64,000 nucleotides of DNA from Hyphomicrobiales bacterium (GTDB lineage: Bacteria > Pseudomonadota > Alphaproteobacteria > Rhizobiales > Rhizobiaceae). A program made the translations under genes and the position numbers. Below, piece after piece: positions 16,788 through 34,896 of the stretch. The stretch's first letter is position 1; every line of letters starts with the position of its first letter. The notes beneath the pieces were generated by a model that was not told the DNA's origin, made no database searches, and saw nothing but the letters and a program-made list of their open reading frames with translations. The DNA lies in NCBI GenBank assembly GCA_900465675.1, contig UBJR01000003.1, positions 49,785 to 113,784 on the forward strand. The letters run 5' to 3'.

Positions 16788-19777
16788 GCGGCGCGAACCG
16801 TATTGTAGGCAAGGGGCGTCTGACGCCTGCCAAGACCGCCCGCTTCACCTTCGACGGCAAGAGTTACACGGCGCTTGAGGGCGACACCGTTGCTTCGGCA
16901 CTGATTGCCAACGGCGTGCATCTGGTCGGCCGTTCCTTCAAGTACCACCGTCCGCGCGGCATCCTGTCTGCCGGTGCGGAAGAGCCGAATGCGCTGATCG
17001 ACGTTGCGCGTGACAGTGCCCGCAAGCAGCCGAACGTGCGCGCAACGGTTCAGGAAGTCTTCGACGGCATGATCGTCAAGTCGCAGAACCGTTTCCCGTC
17101 GCTCGCCTTCGATATCGGCGGCGTCAACAATCTGATGTCGCCGTTCTTCGCGGCCGGCTTCTACTACAAGACCTTCATGTGGCCGAAGGCTGCCTGGAAG
17201 CATGTCTACGAGCCGATGATCCGCCGGGCTGCCGGTCTGGGTGTCGCGCCGACCGAAGCCGATCCCGATCACTATGCCAGCCGCTACGCGCATTGCGACG
17301 TGCTGGTCGCCGGTGCCGGCGTTGCCGGTCTTTCGGCAGCTCTTGCTGCAGCCGAAGCCGGCGCAAACGTCATCCTCTGCGACGAGCAGGCGGATGTCGG
17401 TGGCGCGCTGCGCTATGACAGCGGCGTCAAGATCGACGGCGTGGATGGCTATAGCTGGGCGCAGCAGACGGCTGCCAAGCTCCGGGCGATGGACAATGTC
17501 CAGGTGCTGACCCGCACGACCGCCTTCGGCTACTACAACCACAATTTCGTGGCGCTTGCCGAGCGCGTTACCGACCACGTTTCCAACCCCGGCCGCGAAT
17601 TGCCGCGCGAGCGTCTGTGGCAGGTGCGTGCCAAGCGGGTGATCCTCGCCAACGGTGCGATCGAGCGCCATATGGTGTTCCCGAACAACGACCGCCCGGG
17701 CATCATGCTGGCATCTGCCGCGCGCATGTATCTCAACCAGTACGGCGTGGCCGTCGGTGCGAAGGTCGGCGTCTACACCGCGCATGACTCGGCCTATGAG
17801 GCTGCTTTCGATCTGAAGCGCGCCGGTGTCGCGATCGCGGCGATTGTCGATTGCCGCCCGCAGCCGGGTGCCGCCGTTCTGGCCGAAGCCCGTTCGCTCG
17901 GCATCGAGGTCCTGGCAGGCCATGCGGTGCTCGATACCGCCGGCAAGCTGCGCGTCTCCTCGATGACCGTTGCGCGCAACGGCGGCAGCTCGCCGCGCAA
18001 GATCGCCATCGACGCGCTGCTGGTGTCCGCCGGCTGGACGCCCTCGGTGCATCTGTTCTCGCAGTCTCGCGGCAAGGTGAAGTTCGATGTGGAAACCGAG
18101 CGCTTCCTGCCGGGCACCTATGCGCAGGAATGCCTCTCGGTCGGCGCCTGTAACGGCACCGACGATCTGCAGCAGACGATCGAAGAATCGCTTGCCGCCG
18201 GTGAACTGATGGCGCAGGCATCCGGCAAGCAGGGCAGCGGCAAGATCAGCATCGCTGCCGAGCAGGCCTTCCAGTGGACCGGCGGCATGATCGGCGCCGC
18301 TGAAGGTGCCGGCCCCGATACCAGTGCCAAGGCCTTCATCGATTTCCAGCACGACGTCTGCGCCAAGGACATCCGCCTTGCCGTTCGCGAAGGCATGCAT
18401 TCGATCGAGCACATCAAGCGCTTCACGACGAATGGCATGGCATCCGACCAGGGCAAGCTGTCCAACATGCACGGTCTGGCGGTCGCAGCCGAAATGCTGG
18501 GCAAGGATATCCCGCAGGTCGGTCTCACGACTTTCCGTGCGCCCTATACGCCCGTCACCTACGGTACGCTGATCGCGCATTCGCGCGGCGAGCTTTTCGA
18601 CCCGACGCGCAAGACGCCGCTGCACCAGTGGGAAGAGGCGCAGGGTGCGGTGTTCGAGGATGTCGGCAACTGGAAGCGCGCCTGGTTCTATCCGCGTGCG
18701 GGCGAGACCATGCATCAGGCCGTTTCGCGCGAGTGCAAGACGGCGCGTGAAGTCGCGGGCGTATTCGACGCTTCGACCCTCGGCAAGATCGAGGTCGTCG
18801 GCCCTGACGCCGCCCAGTTCATGAACCTGATGTATACCAACGCCTGGGATACGCTGAAGCCCGGCAAGTGCCGCTATGGCATCATGACCCGCGAAGACGG
18901 TTTCGTTTACGACGACGGCGTCGTCGGCCGCCTGAGCGAGGATCGCTTCCATGTGACGACGACGACGGGTGGTGCGCCGCGCGTTCTCAACCATATGGAA
19001 GACTACCTGCAAACGGAATTCCCGCATCTGAACGTCTGGCTGACCTCGGTCACCGAACAGTGGGCGGTCATCGCGGTTCAGGGACCGAAGGCCCGCGAGA
19101 TCATCGCGCCGCTCGTCGAGGGCGTCGATATCTCCAACGAAGCCTTCCCGCATATGAGCGTTGCCGAGTGCACGGTCATGGGTGTTCCGGCACGTCTGTT
19201 CCGCGTTTCGTTCACCGGTGAGGCCGGTTTCGAAATCAACGTTCCTGCCGATTACGGTCAGGCCGTGCTCGAAGCCATCTGGGCCAATGCCGAGCCGCTC
19301 GGTGCCTGCGCCTACGGTACGGAAACCATGCACGTGCTGCGCGCAGAAAAGGGCTACATCATCGTCGGCCAGGATACCGACGGCACTGTTAGCCCTGACG
19401 ATGCCGGTCTTTCCTGGGCAGTTTCCAAGAAGAAGACCGATTTCGTCGGCATCCGCGGCCTGAAGCGCATCGATCTCACGAAGGAAGGCCGCAAGCAGCT
19501 GGTCGGTCTCGTGACAAAGGATCCGAACGTTGTTCTCGAGGAAGGTGCGCAGGTCGTTGCCAATCCGAACGAACCGAAGCCGATGACCATGCTCGGGCAT
19601 GTCACCTCGTCCTACTGGTCGGAAAATTGCGGCCGCTCGATCGCCTTCGCGCTCGTTGCCGGCGGCAGGGCGCGGATGGGCGAGACGCTCTACATACCGA
19701 TGCCCGACAAGACTATTGCCGTCGAGGTGACGGATATGGTGTTCTTTGACAAGGAAGGAGGCCGGATCAATGGCTGA
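16784..19777 (+). CDS. soxA: Sarcosine oxidase subunit alpha
   Basis: 997-residue alpha subunit. An N-terminal 2Fe-2S-ferredoxin-like domain without cluster ligands comes first (FTFDGKSYTALEGDTVASALIANG), then an NAD-binding pyridine-nucleotide-disulfide oxidoreductase domain with VLVAGAGVAGLSAAL near residue 172, and a C-terminal GcvT-like tetrahydrofolate-binding domain from about 600 (GVFDASTLGKIEVVGPDAAQF, FTGEAGFEINVPADYG). Start overlaps soxD and the stop overlaps soxG by eight bases, showing tight coupling. Confidence 0.97.
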   Translation: MSGANRIVGKGRLTPAKTARFTFDGKSYTALEGDTVASALIANGVHLVGRSFKYHRPRGILSAGAEEPNALIDVARDSARKQPNVRATVQEVFDGMIVKSQNRFPSLAFDIGGVNNLMSPFFAAGFYYKTFMWPKAAWKHVYEPMIRRAAGLGVAPTEADPDHYASRYAHCDVLVAGAGVAGLSAALAAAEAGANVILCDEQADVGGALRYDSGVKIDGVDGYSWAQQTAAKLRAMDNVQVLTRTTAFGYYNHNFVALAERVTDHVSNPGRELPRERLWQVRAKRVILANGAIERHMVFPNNDRPGIMLASAARMYLNQYGVAVGAKVGVYTAHDSAYEAAFDLKRAGVAIAAIVDCRPQPGAAVLAEARSLGIEVLAGHAVLDTAGKLRVSSMTVARNGGSSPRKIAIDALLVSAGWTPSVHLFSQSRGKVKFDVETERFLPGTYAQECLSVGACNGTDDLQQTIEESLAAGELMAQASGKQGSGKISIAAEQAFQWTGGMIGAAEGAGPDTSAKAFIDFQHDVCAKDIRLAVREGMHSIEHIKRFTTNGMASDQGKLSNMHGLAVAAEMLGKDIPQVGLTTFRAPYTPVTYGTLIAHSRGELFDPTRKTPLHQWEEAQGAVFEDVGNWKRAWFYPRAGETMHQAVSRECKTAREVAGVFDASTLGKIEVVGPDAAQFMNLMYTNAWDTLKPGKCRYGIMTREDGFVYDDGVVGRLSEDRFHVTTTTGGAPRVLNHMEDYLQTEFPHLNVWLTSVTEQWAVIAVQGPKAREIIAPLVEGVDISNEAFPHMSVAECTVMGVPARLFRVSFTGEAGFEINVPADYGQAVLEAIWANAEPLGACAYGTETMHVLRAEKGYIIVGQDTDGTVSPDDAGLSWAVSKKKTDFVGIRGLKRIDLTKEGRKQLVGLVTKDPNVVLEEGAQVVANPNEPKPMTMLGHVTSSYWSENCGRSIAFALVAGGRARMGETLYIPMPDKTIAVEVTDMVFFDKEGGRING

Positions 19778-20318
19778 GACCGCAATTCGTAGATCCGTTC
19801 TCGCTGGCCGTCATGGCGGCTCCTCGGCCGTCCGGTTGACCTCGGCGGCACCCGGAACGCGGGTGGCGCTGCGGGCACCGCAGGCTTCGCTTCAGGCGCT
19901 GTCGGCAGCGCTTGGCGTGACCATCCCGAACGTGCCGAAGACATCCGGCCGTTCCGGTGGACGCTCGGTGCTGTGGATCGGCCCGGACGAATGGCTTGTC
20001 ATCGACGAAAGCGGTGCCGACCTGATGGCCGCTCTGTCCGGTGTCTCTGAGATGCATTCGGCAACCGACGTCTCGCACCGCAATGTCGGCATTATCGTCT
20101 CGGGTCCGGGTGCCGAGCTGGCTCTCGCCTCCGGCTGCCCTCAGGACCTGTCGCTCGCAACCTTCCCTGTTGGAGCCTGCTCGCGCACCATCTTCGGCAA
20201 GGCCGAAATCATCCTCTTCCGCACGGAAGACGATACGTTCCGTGTCGAATGCTGGCGCTCTTTTGCGACCTTTGTCTTCGGTCTTCTCAGCGAAGGTGCC
20301 GAGGACGCTGGGCACTAG
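19770..20318 (+). CDS. soxG: Sarcosine oxidase subunit gamma
   Basis: 182-residue gamma subunit with the family segments LWIGPDEWLVIDE and TDVSHRNVGIIVSGPGAELALASGCPQDLS, and the terminal FRVECWRSFATFVFGLL. The start at 19770 is supported by AAGGAAGG upstream and gives MAETAIRRS; it lies inside the soxA end. Last conventional gene of the operon. Confidence 0.94.
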   Translation: MAETAIRRSVLAGRHGGSSAVRLTSAAPGTRVALRAPQASLQALSAALGVTIPNVPKTSGRSGGRSVLWIGPDEWLVIDESGADLMAALSGVSEMHSATDVSHRNVGIIVSGPGAELALASGCPQDLSLATFPVGACSRTIFGKAEIILFRTEDDTFRVECWRSFATFVFGLLSEGAEDAGH

Positions 20319-20331
20319 GGGCGGATTGTCG

Positions 20332-20730
20332 ATGCTGCATCATATCTCCCTCGGCGTTTCGGACATCGAACGTTCGGCGGCATTTTATGATGCTGTTCTT
20401 CAGCCGCTCGGCTACGTTCGGGTTTGGGAAGATCTCCGGCCGGGAGAGGCTGGGCAGGCGGTTGGCTACGGTGTGCCGGGTGGTGGCGACAAGTTGGCGC
20501 TGAAGCATGTCTCCGAACGGCAGCGTCCTCCTGGTCCAGGCTTCCACTTGGCGGTTGCAGCACCCGATCGCAACGCCGTCGCGCTATTTCACGCGGCGGC
20601 CTTGGCGAACGGAGGCAGCGACAACGGACGCCCTGGCCTCAGACCCGACTATGGCGAGCATTACTATGCAGCCTTTATCGTCGACCCTGATGGCCATCAT
20701 TTGGAAGCCGTATTGAATTCAGCGGATTAA
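20332..20730 (+). CDS. VOC-family (glyoxalase/bleomycin-resistance fold) protein
   Basis: 132-residue single-domain protein. It begins MLHHISLGVSDIERSAAFYDAVLQPLG, the standard first beta-alpha unit with a metal-ligand His, and ends YYAAFIVDPDGHHLEAVL, containing the second His and Glu ligands. Glyoxalase, lyase or resistance functions cannot be separated by sequence. It starts 13 bases after soxG and may be the last gene of that operon; methylglyoxal or formaldehyde-related detoxification linked to sarcosine use is speculation. The next gene is convergent, 14 bases away. Confidence 0.85.
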   Translation: MLHHISLGVSDIERSAAFYDAVLQPLGYVRVWEDLRPGEAGQAVGYGVPGGGDKLALKHVSERQRPPGPGFHLAVAAPDRNAVALFHAAALANGGSDNGRPGLRPDYGEHYYAAFIVDPDGHHLEAVLNSAD

Positions 20731-20744
20731 GAACCGCGCCAGTC

Positions 20745-21230
20745 TCATGCCGCCGGCCGGTCTTTCGGGTCAAACTGGGCAATGGTGATCCAGTTGGCCG
20801 TCAGCGCCGGTTTCTTCTCGTTTTCGATTTCGACCGATACTTCGTAGGTCGTCATCATCATCGCTGCGCCGCGCAGGCGCGCGTCGGCGAGGGTGAAATG
20901 GCCGCGGATGCGCGCGCCGGTCTTCACCGGCGACATGAAGCGGATCTTGTCGAAGCCGTAGTTGATGCCCATCGTCTGTTCGCGGATCTTTGGCAGAGCG
21001 TCGAAGTTCATCGCCGAGAGCAGTGACAGCGTCAGGAAGCCATGAGCGATCGTTCCGCCGTAGGGACTTTCGGCGGCTGCGCGTTCGGGATCGGTGTGGA
21101 TGAACTGGTGGTCGTTGGTGGCGCCGGCAAAGGCATCGATCATCGTCTGGTCGACCGTGATCCAATCGGAGATACCGGTCTTGGTGCCGACGAGACCTTT
21201 CACGTCGGCGAGCGCAATTTCCTTACCCAT
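20745..21230 (-). CDS. MaoC-like / NodN-like hot-dog hydratase
   Basis: 161-residue MaoC-family protein. The hydratase-2 signature is present as FAGATNDHQFIHTDPERA followed by GGTIAHGFLTLSLL, giving the Asp/His active site of (R)-specific enoyl-CoA hydratases. The length and overall pattern also match rhizobial NodN-type proteins. Likely acts on 2-enoyl-CoA or -ACP. The ATG has GAGGA four bases before it. It is a stand-alone gene upstream-free of the glycogen operon (about 90 bases from glgX stop). Confidence 0.85.
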   Translation of the reverse strand: MGKEIALADVKGLVGTKTGISDWITVDQTMIDAFAGATNDHQFIHTDPERAAAESPYGGTIAHGFLTLSLLSAMNFDALPKIREQTMGINYGFDKIRFMSPVKTGARIRGHFTLADARLRGAAMMMTTYEVSVEIENEKKPALTANWITIAQFDPKDRPAA

Positions 21231-21320
21231 ACAATCCTCGTCAAAACAGCCGCGAGCATCAAGCCTTATCGCGCCTTTGTGACGGTTGCGACAAGGATTC
21301 GCGCCTGATGACCGGCCAGC

Positions 21321-23291
<1,971 letters not shown>

Positions 23292-23301
23292 GTGCCCCCG
23301 G

Positions 23302-24939
<1,638 letters not shown>

Positions 24940-26382
24940 TCACTTGCCTTTCGGGGCGAGGCTTGAATACAGGGCAGCGTAGCGTTCGGCGCTCTTCTCC
25001 CACGAGACATCCGATTTCATGCCCTGCTTTTGCAGTTGGGTCCAGACTTTTTGATCCGCATAGAGTGTCATCGCGCGGCGGATGGCCTGTAGCATACCCT
25101 CAGCCGTGACGGGAGAAAACTGTATTCCTGTCGCAGCTTTAGCGGCAATCGCGGCATGGTTAGCATCGATTACCGTGTCGTTGAGGCCGCCTGTGCGCGC
25201 AACGATCGGCACGCAGCCGTAGCGCAGGCCGTAGAGCTGCGTCAGGCCGCAAGGCTCGAATCGCGACGGAATGATGATGGCGTCGCAACCGGCCTGCATG
25301 AGATGCGACATTGGCTCATTATAGCCGATCGAGATGCCGATGCGGCCGGGATGGCGGGCGGCGGCGGCCAGAAGCGAGCCTTCAAGCGCCGGATCGCCGG
25401 AACCGAGAATCGCGAGCTTGCCGCCGAGTGCGACGATTTCGTCTGCCGTTGCGGCGATGAGATCCATGCCCTTTTGCCAGGTGAGGCGGCTGATGATGCA
25501 GAAGATCGGCGCGCCGTCGTCATGCAGCCGGAAGAATTCGGCGATCGACTTGCGGTTCTCTTCGCGGTTCTTCAGTGTCGTCGGGCCATAGTGGGTGTGG
25601 ACGACGGGATCGGTGGCGGGGTTCCAGATGTCGGCGTCGATGCCGTTGACGATACCGTGCAGCGCATCGCGGCGGCTGGCGATGACGCCCTCGAGCCCCA
25701 TGCCGAATTCCGGCGTCAGGATTTCGTCGGCATAGGACGGGCTCACCGTGGTGATCGCCCAGGCGGTCTGCAGCCCGCCCTTCAGGTAGCCGAGATGACC
25801 GTAATACTCGATGCTCTCGGTCGAGAACGCATGCGGCGGCAGGCGGAGGCCGGGGAAGACTTCTGCGCCGAACTGGCCCTGGAAGGCGATATTGTGAACG
25901 GTCAGGACACTCGGCAGTTCGGGTGTCGGGTAGTAGCGCATGTAGACGGGCGTCAGCGCCGCCTGCCAGTCATGGGCGTGGACGAGATCGGGACGCCAGT
26001 CCGGCATCAGGCCGGCGGCGATCTCGGCGCCGGCCAGAGACAGGGCGGCGAAGCGCCGCCAGTTGTCGGTGTAGTCCTTGCCGGTCTGGTCCAGATAGGG
26101 ACCACCCGGGCGATCGTAATAAGCGGGAGCGTCGAGCACGAGGATATCGAGACCCTCGTGCTGCACTTCCAGAACCGTCGCTGGCTCTCCCAGGAGATCA
26201 TCGAACTGCAGGCGGACGACGGGATCGCGAATGGCCTTCATGACGGCGGGGTAGCCGGGCATGAGGGTTTTCGTTTCGACGCCGTACCGCTTGAGGGCGA
26301 TGGGAAGGGCGCCCGCCACATCGGCGAGCCCCCCTGTCTTGATCAAAGGGAAGACTTCGGACGAAACCGAAAGGACTTTCAT
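24940..26382 (-). CDS. glgA: Glycogen synthase
   Basis: 480-residue GT5 ADP-glucose-dependent starch/glycogen synthase. The N-terminal KTGGLADV motif (residues 16-23) binds ADP-glucose; other markers are HAHDWQAAL, the [12 protein letters not shown] segment and [17 protein letters not shown] near residue 380, which includes the catalytic Glu. Four bases separate it from glgC. Confidence 0.96.
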   Translation of the reverse strand: MKVLSVSSEVFPLIKTGGLADVAGALPIALKRYGVETKTLMPGYPAVMKAIRDPVVRLQFDDLLGEPATVLEVQHEGLDILVLDAPAYYDRPGGPYLDQTGKDYTDNWRRFAALSLAGAEIAAGLMPDWRPDLVHAHDWQAALTPVYMRYYPTPELPSVLTVHNIAFQGQFGAEVFPGLRLPPHAFSTESIEYYGHLGYLKGGLQTAWAITTVSPSYADEILTPEFGMGLEGVIASRRDALHGIVNGIDADIWNPATDPVVHTHYGPTTLKNREENRKSIAEFFRLHDDGAPIFCIISRLTWQKGMDLIAATADEIVALGGKLAILGSGDPALEGSLLAAAARHPGRIGISIGYNEPMSHLMQAGCDAIIIPSRFEPCGLTQLYGLRYGCVPIVARTGGLNDTVIDANHAAIAAKAATGIQFSPVTAEGMLQAIRRAMTLYADQKVWTQLQKQGMKSDVSWEKSAERYAALYSSLAPKGK

Positions 26383-26386
26383 ATGT

Positions 26387-27649
26387 TTAAAGATCCAACT
26401 TATCGATCATAGGCTGCGTAATCAGGCAAATGCCGCTCTCGGTGCGCCGGAAACGCTTGGCATCCAGGATCGGATCCTCACCGACGATGAGGCCTTCCGG
26501 AATGACGACGCCATGGTCGATCACGACATTCTTCAGCTGCGCGCGGCGGCCGATCTTGACGCTCGGCAGAACGACGGCACCCTCGAGTTTCGAATAGGAG
26601 TTAGCGCGCACGCCTGTGAAGAGAAGGCTCTTGTTGAGGCTGGCACCGGAGATGATGCAGTCGCCCGCAACCACCGAGGAGGTTGCCGAGCCGCGGCGGT
26701 TCTCGTCGTCATGGACGAACTTCGCCGGCGGGGTGATTTCCGCATAGGTCCAGATCGGCCAGGACTTGTCGTAGATATCGAGATCGGGAACGATCGCCGT
26801 CAGGTCGATATTGGCCTGCCAGTAGGCTTCGATCGTTCCGACGTCACGCCAATAGGGCTCGTTCTCGAAGTCTGAGCGGACGCAGGAATTGGCGAAGCGA
26901 TGGGCGACGGCCTTACCGTTCTTGACGATGTAGGGGATGATGTCCTTGCCGAAATCCTTGCTGGAATTCGGATCGGCCGCATCGCGCTTGAGAGCATCGA
27001 TCAGGAACTTCGTGTGGAAGACATAGATGCCCATCGAGGCAAACGAGCTATCCGGCTTGCCGGGAATGGCTGGCGGATCGGCGGGCTTTTCGACGAAGTC
27101 GATGATCCGGTCGGTCTCGTCGACATGCACGACGCCGAAGCCGGTGGCTTCCATGCGCGGCACTTCAAGGCAGCCGATGGTCACGTCGGCGCCTGAATCC
27201 ACATGCTGCTGCAGCATGTATTCGTAGTCCATCTTGTAGATATGGTCGCCGGCGAGGATGACCATGTACTCAACGCCGTAATCCTGGATGATGTCGATGT
27301 TCTGGTAGACGGCGTCCGCCGTGCCTTCATACCACTGCGTCTCGGAAACGCGCTGGGAAGCCGGCAGGATGTCGAAGCTCTCGTTGCGTTCCGGGCGGAA
27401 GAAGTTCCAGCCGCGCTGCATGTGGCGGATCAGCGAATGCGCCTTGTACTGGGTGGCGACGCCGATGCGGCGGATACCTGAATTCAGCGCATTCGACAGC
27501 GCGAAGTCGATAATACGGGCCTTGCCGCCGAAATAAACCGCGGGCTTGGCGCGGCGGTCGGTGAGTTCCTTAAGACGGCTTCCTCTACCGCCCGCCAGAA
27601 CGTAAGCCATTGCATCGCGGGCAAGTGGCTGAATGCGCTTTTCTACCAT
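26387..27649 (-). CDS. glgC: Glucose-1-phosphate adenylyltransferase
   Basis: 420-residue ADP-glucose pyrophosphorylase, the regulated first step of glycogen synthesis. The nucleotide-binding loop [21 protein letters not shown] is near the N-terminus (residues 17-37), FVEKP is present in the sugar-binding region, and the C-terminal left-handed beta-helix carries [20 protein letters not shown]. Alphaproteobacterial enzymes are typically activated by fructose-6-phosphate and pyruvate. Confidence 0.96.
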   Translation of the reverse strand: MVEKRIQPLARDAMAYVLAGGRGSRLKELTDRRAKPAVYFGGKARIIDFALSNALNSGIRRIGVATQYKAHSLIRHMQRGWNFFRPERNESFDILPASQRVSETQWYEGTADAVYQNIDIIQDYGVEYMVILAGDHIYKMDYEYMLQQHVDSGADVTIGCLEVPRMEATGFGVVHVDETDRIIDFVEKPADPPAIPGKPDSSFASMGIYVFHTKFLIDALKRDAADPNSSKDFGKDIIPYIVKNGKAVAHRFANSCVRSDFENEPYWRDVGTIEAYWQANIDLTAIVPDLDIYDKSWPIWTYAEITPPAKFVHDDENRRGSATSSVVAGDCIISGASLNKSLLFTGVRANSYSKLEGAVVLPSVKIGRRAQLKNVVIDHGVVIPEGLIVGEDPILDAKRFRRTESGICLITQPMIDKLDL

Positions 27650-27671
27650 AGTCTACTCCTCCCACCAGTCT

Positions 27672-32338
<4,667 letters not shown>

Positions 32339-32612
32339 CGTCAGGTCTCGCCAATTTTGATTTGATTTCAGTATGTTATGCCTGAGGTAATCGCTTTGTC
32401 GCACACACGAATACTGTCAGTTTATGCACCGTTACCAAGCACTTGCAACAAAGGATTTAACCAAAGCAAAAATTTGCGGAACCTTCACCTTCGCCCTCAC
32501 CCCGGGACTTGATTTCAATCGATTTTCCCGATTTGATACAGGGGATTAGCACACAACGAAAAGCCGCCCCGGTTTGTTCCGGAGCGGCTTTTGTTTTGGG
32601 GTAATTGGCTGG
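32339..32612. other. glgP upstream region
   Basis: 274 bases between the TadG-like stop and the glgP start. It is locally AT-richer than its surroundings and should hold the promoter of the glycogen operon plus the TadG terminator. I see no recognised operator. Confidence 0.5.
32559..32597 (-). terminator. Terminator of the TadG-like gene
   Basis: A strong GC-rich hairpin, AAAAGCCGC (32559-32567) with GCGGCTTTT (32584-32592), lies about 20 bases past the minus-strand stop and is flanked by T/A runs. Confidence 0.8.
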
Positions 32613-33818
32613 TTAGTTGGTGAGCAGCGTCAGGGCTCTCGTCGCTGTCTGAGCAATGCTATCGAAGTCATCGACGAGGTCTTCCATCGTCTCGGCTTCG
32701 AAGTAAGTGTTGCTCGATGATGCGCAGTATTGCAGCAGGCTCTTGCCCTTGTCCGGCGCCATGAAGGCGACGGTGAAGATCTGAACGCCTGCCTTCTTGG
32801 AAGCATCGCAAGCATCGCGGACATTCTTGTCTTTGGTGCTGTTCCATGTGCTGCTGTTGCCGGTCATTTCTCCGTCGGTCATAAGCACGATGTAGCGATC
32901 GACCGTGGTGTTGCCTTTCTTGGCGTGTTCCTTGCTTTCTGCGTCCGAGCCGTCGGTGCTCTTCTGGATCGCAGCGGTTGAGACCTGCACTGGCTCCGTT
33001 GCGTCAGTTCCGCCTGTCGCCTGCAGGGTCGAAACATAGGTGCGTCCAACGGATGTTCCCCAATTCATTGGGCTGACGCCAATGATCTTGTTTGAGGAGT
33101 CGCGCAGGATGCCGTTGTTGTAGGAAACGACGCCAGTGCGAACCAGCGCATGCTGCGGATCGGCCTTATCCAGGGCATCGAAGAGCTTGCCGGCGGCGGC
33201 CTTCAGCGCGTCAATCTTGATCACATAGGTCTTGCAAGTCTTGTTGTCGCTTTTGTATTTCGCGCATGTCGTCGTGTCGTAGCCCATCGATCCGGACTGA
33301 TCGAGAACCAGTTCCATCGACAACGCGGTCTTTGTGTCGTTGGTGCCGCTTGTCGTCGCGCTGTTGCTAGCAAGAGAAACGCTCTTCTTTCCGAAGACGC
33401 TCATCAGCGGTGTAAGGCCCATGTTATAAGCCGCGCTGACATTGACCTTGTAGCTTTTGCCGGTGGCCGTCGTCGTCGTCACGACGTTCACGGTGACGTT
33501 GTTTTTCAAATAGGCTGCGTCGCTTGCGCTGAGGTAGTTCGCCATCTGGCCTGCAACGAAGTCCTTAGCGAGTTGCTGGGCGGCGGTGGCATCCGCGACC
33601 TTTCCGTCTGCAAGCGCGCTTGCGGCCGCGAGTGCGGCAGAATCCGAAGCTTCCTGAAGCTGCCGCTGTGAAGCGACCATGTTTGAAACGTCGATGGCGA
33701 CACCCGCCGATCCGATGAGGATCGGAACGAGGATCGCCGTGAATATGCCAAAATTACCGGAGCGGTCGTGCAGCAGGCGCGTCACGTGGCTCAAAAAATG
33801 AGATTTGGGAGACATCAT
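32613..33818 (-). CDS. TadG-like protein with von Willebrand factor A domain
   Basis: 401-residue protein. A TadE/TadG-type N-terminus (DRSGNFGIFTAILVPILIGSAGVAIDVSNMVASQRQLQEASDSAALAAA, here named by its parts) combines a membrane helix at about 25-45 with the segment typical of Flp-pilus minor pseudopilins. From about residue 165 a vWA domain begins with the MIDAS motif DQSGS (173-177); a further MTDGE motif follows near 313. Two Cys pairs occur in the domain. TadG proteins assist Flp/Tad pili, but no other tad gene is in the window, so this is an orphan copy; an alternative role in surface adhesion is possible. ATG is at 33818 or the adjacent codon 33815. Confidence 0.85.
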   Translation of the reverse strand: MMSPKSHFLSHVTRLLHDRSGNFGIFTAILVPILIGSAGVAIDVSNMVASQRQLQEASDSAALAAASALADGKVADATAAQQLAKDFVAGQMANYLSASDAAYLKNNVTVNVVTTTTATGKSYKVNVSAAYNMGLTPLMSVFGKKSVSLASNSATTSGTNDTKTALSMELVLDQSGSMGYDTTTCAKYKSDNKTCKTYVIKIDALKAAAGKLFDALDKADPQHALVRTGVVSYNNGILRDSSNKIIGVSPMNWGTSVGRTYVSTLQATGGTDATEPVQVSTAAIQKSTDGSDAESKEHAKKGNTTVDRYIVLMTDGEMTGNSSTWNSTKDKNVRDACDASKKAGVQIFTVAFMAPDKGKSLLQYCASSSNTYFEAETMEDLVDDFDSIAQTATRALTLLTN

Positions 33819-34010
33819 GTCACCTGCAAAGGGGTTGCGTTAACATGAAGGTTTACAGCCCGATTGTTACCGTACTCCTTAAGTGAAATTGTAAAATTTT
33901 ATACAACTCACGATTTCGGCACAGAATTTGCGCGCTTCAATGCATTGTCGATATTGGGGACAAGGCTTTCGTGACTTCCGCCCATTAACATCTGTGGCGG
34001 TCGGCGGATC

Positions 34011-34892
34011 TCATTGCTTCAGCGGCACTACATCGACCGCCTGCAACGCCCTCTGCCCGCCATAGCTCTTCAGCACGCCGATCACGGGCGCCACGTCGCT
34101 GTAATCGCGGCCGTAGGCGACGACGATGTGGTCGGTGCTGGCGGGGATGTTGTTGGTGGGGTCGAGTTCGACCCAGCCGAGCGTTTCGCCACACCAGACA
34201 CGCACCCAGGCATGCATGGCATCGGCGCCTTCCAGCCGCTCCTTGCCTGCGGGAGGGATGGTGCGCAGGAAGCCGGAGACGTAGCCTGCGGGGATGCCGA
34301 GGCTGCGGAGCGCCAGGATCATCACATGGGAGAAGTCCTGGCAGACGCCGCGTTTCAGCTTGAAGGCATCGAGCGGCGTCGAGTCCACCGTTGTGGCTTC
34401 GGTGTCGTAGGTGAAATCCTTGTTGATGCGTGCGCAGAGCGCCGTGGCGATCTGCAGCACGGTGCGCTCTGGCGCTGCACTCTCGCGGGCATAGTCGGAG
34501 ATCGCGCGGGTTGCCGTCAGACGCGGACTGTCGCCCAGGAAATGATGGGGGGATTCCGGTTCGATGGACCAGATGCCGGCAACTTCTTCCGGCAGGCCTG
34601 ACAGCGTCGGCGAGAAATCGGCCGAGATCGAATGGCTCTCCACCTGCACGCGGGCCTGCATGCGGATATCCAGTGTCTCATGCGGCGAGCGCAGCAGGAA
34701 GGAGGTCGACGGATGGCGGAAGAAATCGGTGAAATGCGATTGCTCGTCCGGCGACGGAGAGATGGTGATCGAGCCGGCGATCAGGCGCTGCCGGTCGGGC
34801 AGCGACAGGGGCATCAGGCGCATGATGTGGCGGGCGCCGGAGGCCGGGCTGTCGTAGCTGTAACCCATGTGAAGCGTGAGGTCGTAAAGCAC
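34011..34892 (-). CDS. Transglutaminase-like cysteine protease-fold protein
   Basis: 293-residue protein with a bacterial transglutaminase N-terminal beta domain (residues 1-85) and a transglutaminase-like core. The catalytic triad is complete: Cys184 in RGVCQDFSH, His227 in DAMHAW and Asp244 in ELDPTNN. No signal peptide, so cytosolic. It is the third gene of a minus-strand operon, four bases after the ATP-grasp/alpha-E gene. In the conserved gene neighbourhood of this type the protein is predicted to act as a peptidase or amidase partner of the ATP-grasp ligase. Confidence 0.88.
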   Translation of the reverse strand: MLYDLTLHMGYSYDSPASGARHIMRLMPLSLPDRQRLIAGSITISPSPDEQSHFTDFFRHPSTSFLLRSPHETLDIRMQARVQVESHSISADFSPTLSGLPEEVAGIWSIEPESPHHFLGDSPRLTATRAISDYARESAAPERTVLQIATALCARINKDFTYDTEATTVDSTPLDAFKLKRGVCQDFSHVMILALRSLGIPAGYVSGFLRTIPPAGKERLEGADAMHAWVRVWCGETLGWVELDPTNNIPASTDHIVVAYGRDYSDVAPVIGVLKSYGGQRALQAVDVVPLKQ

Positions 34893-34896
34893 GGCG

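Noticed and set aside
16739..19600. 953-residue minus-strand open frame
   Set aside because: Antisense of soxA, whose domains are unambiguous; the frame has the typical Arg/Ala/His/Asp-rich shadow composition.
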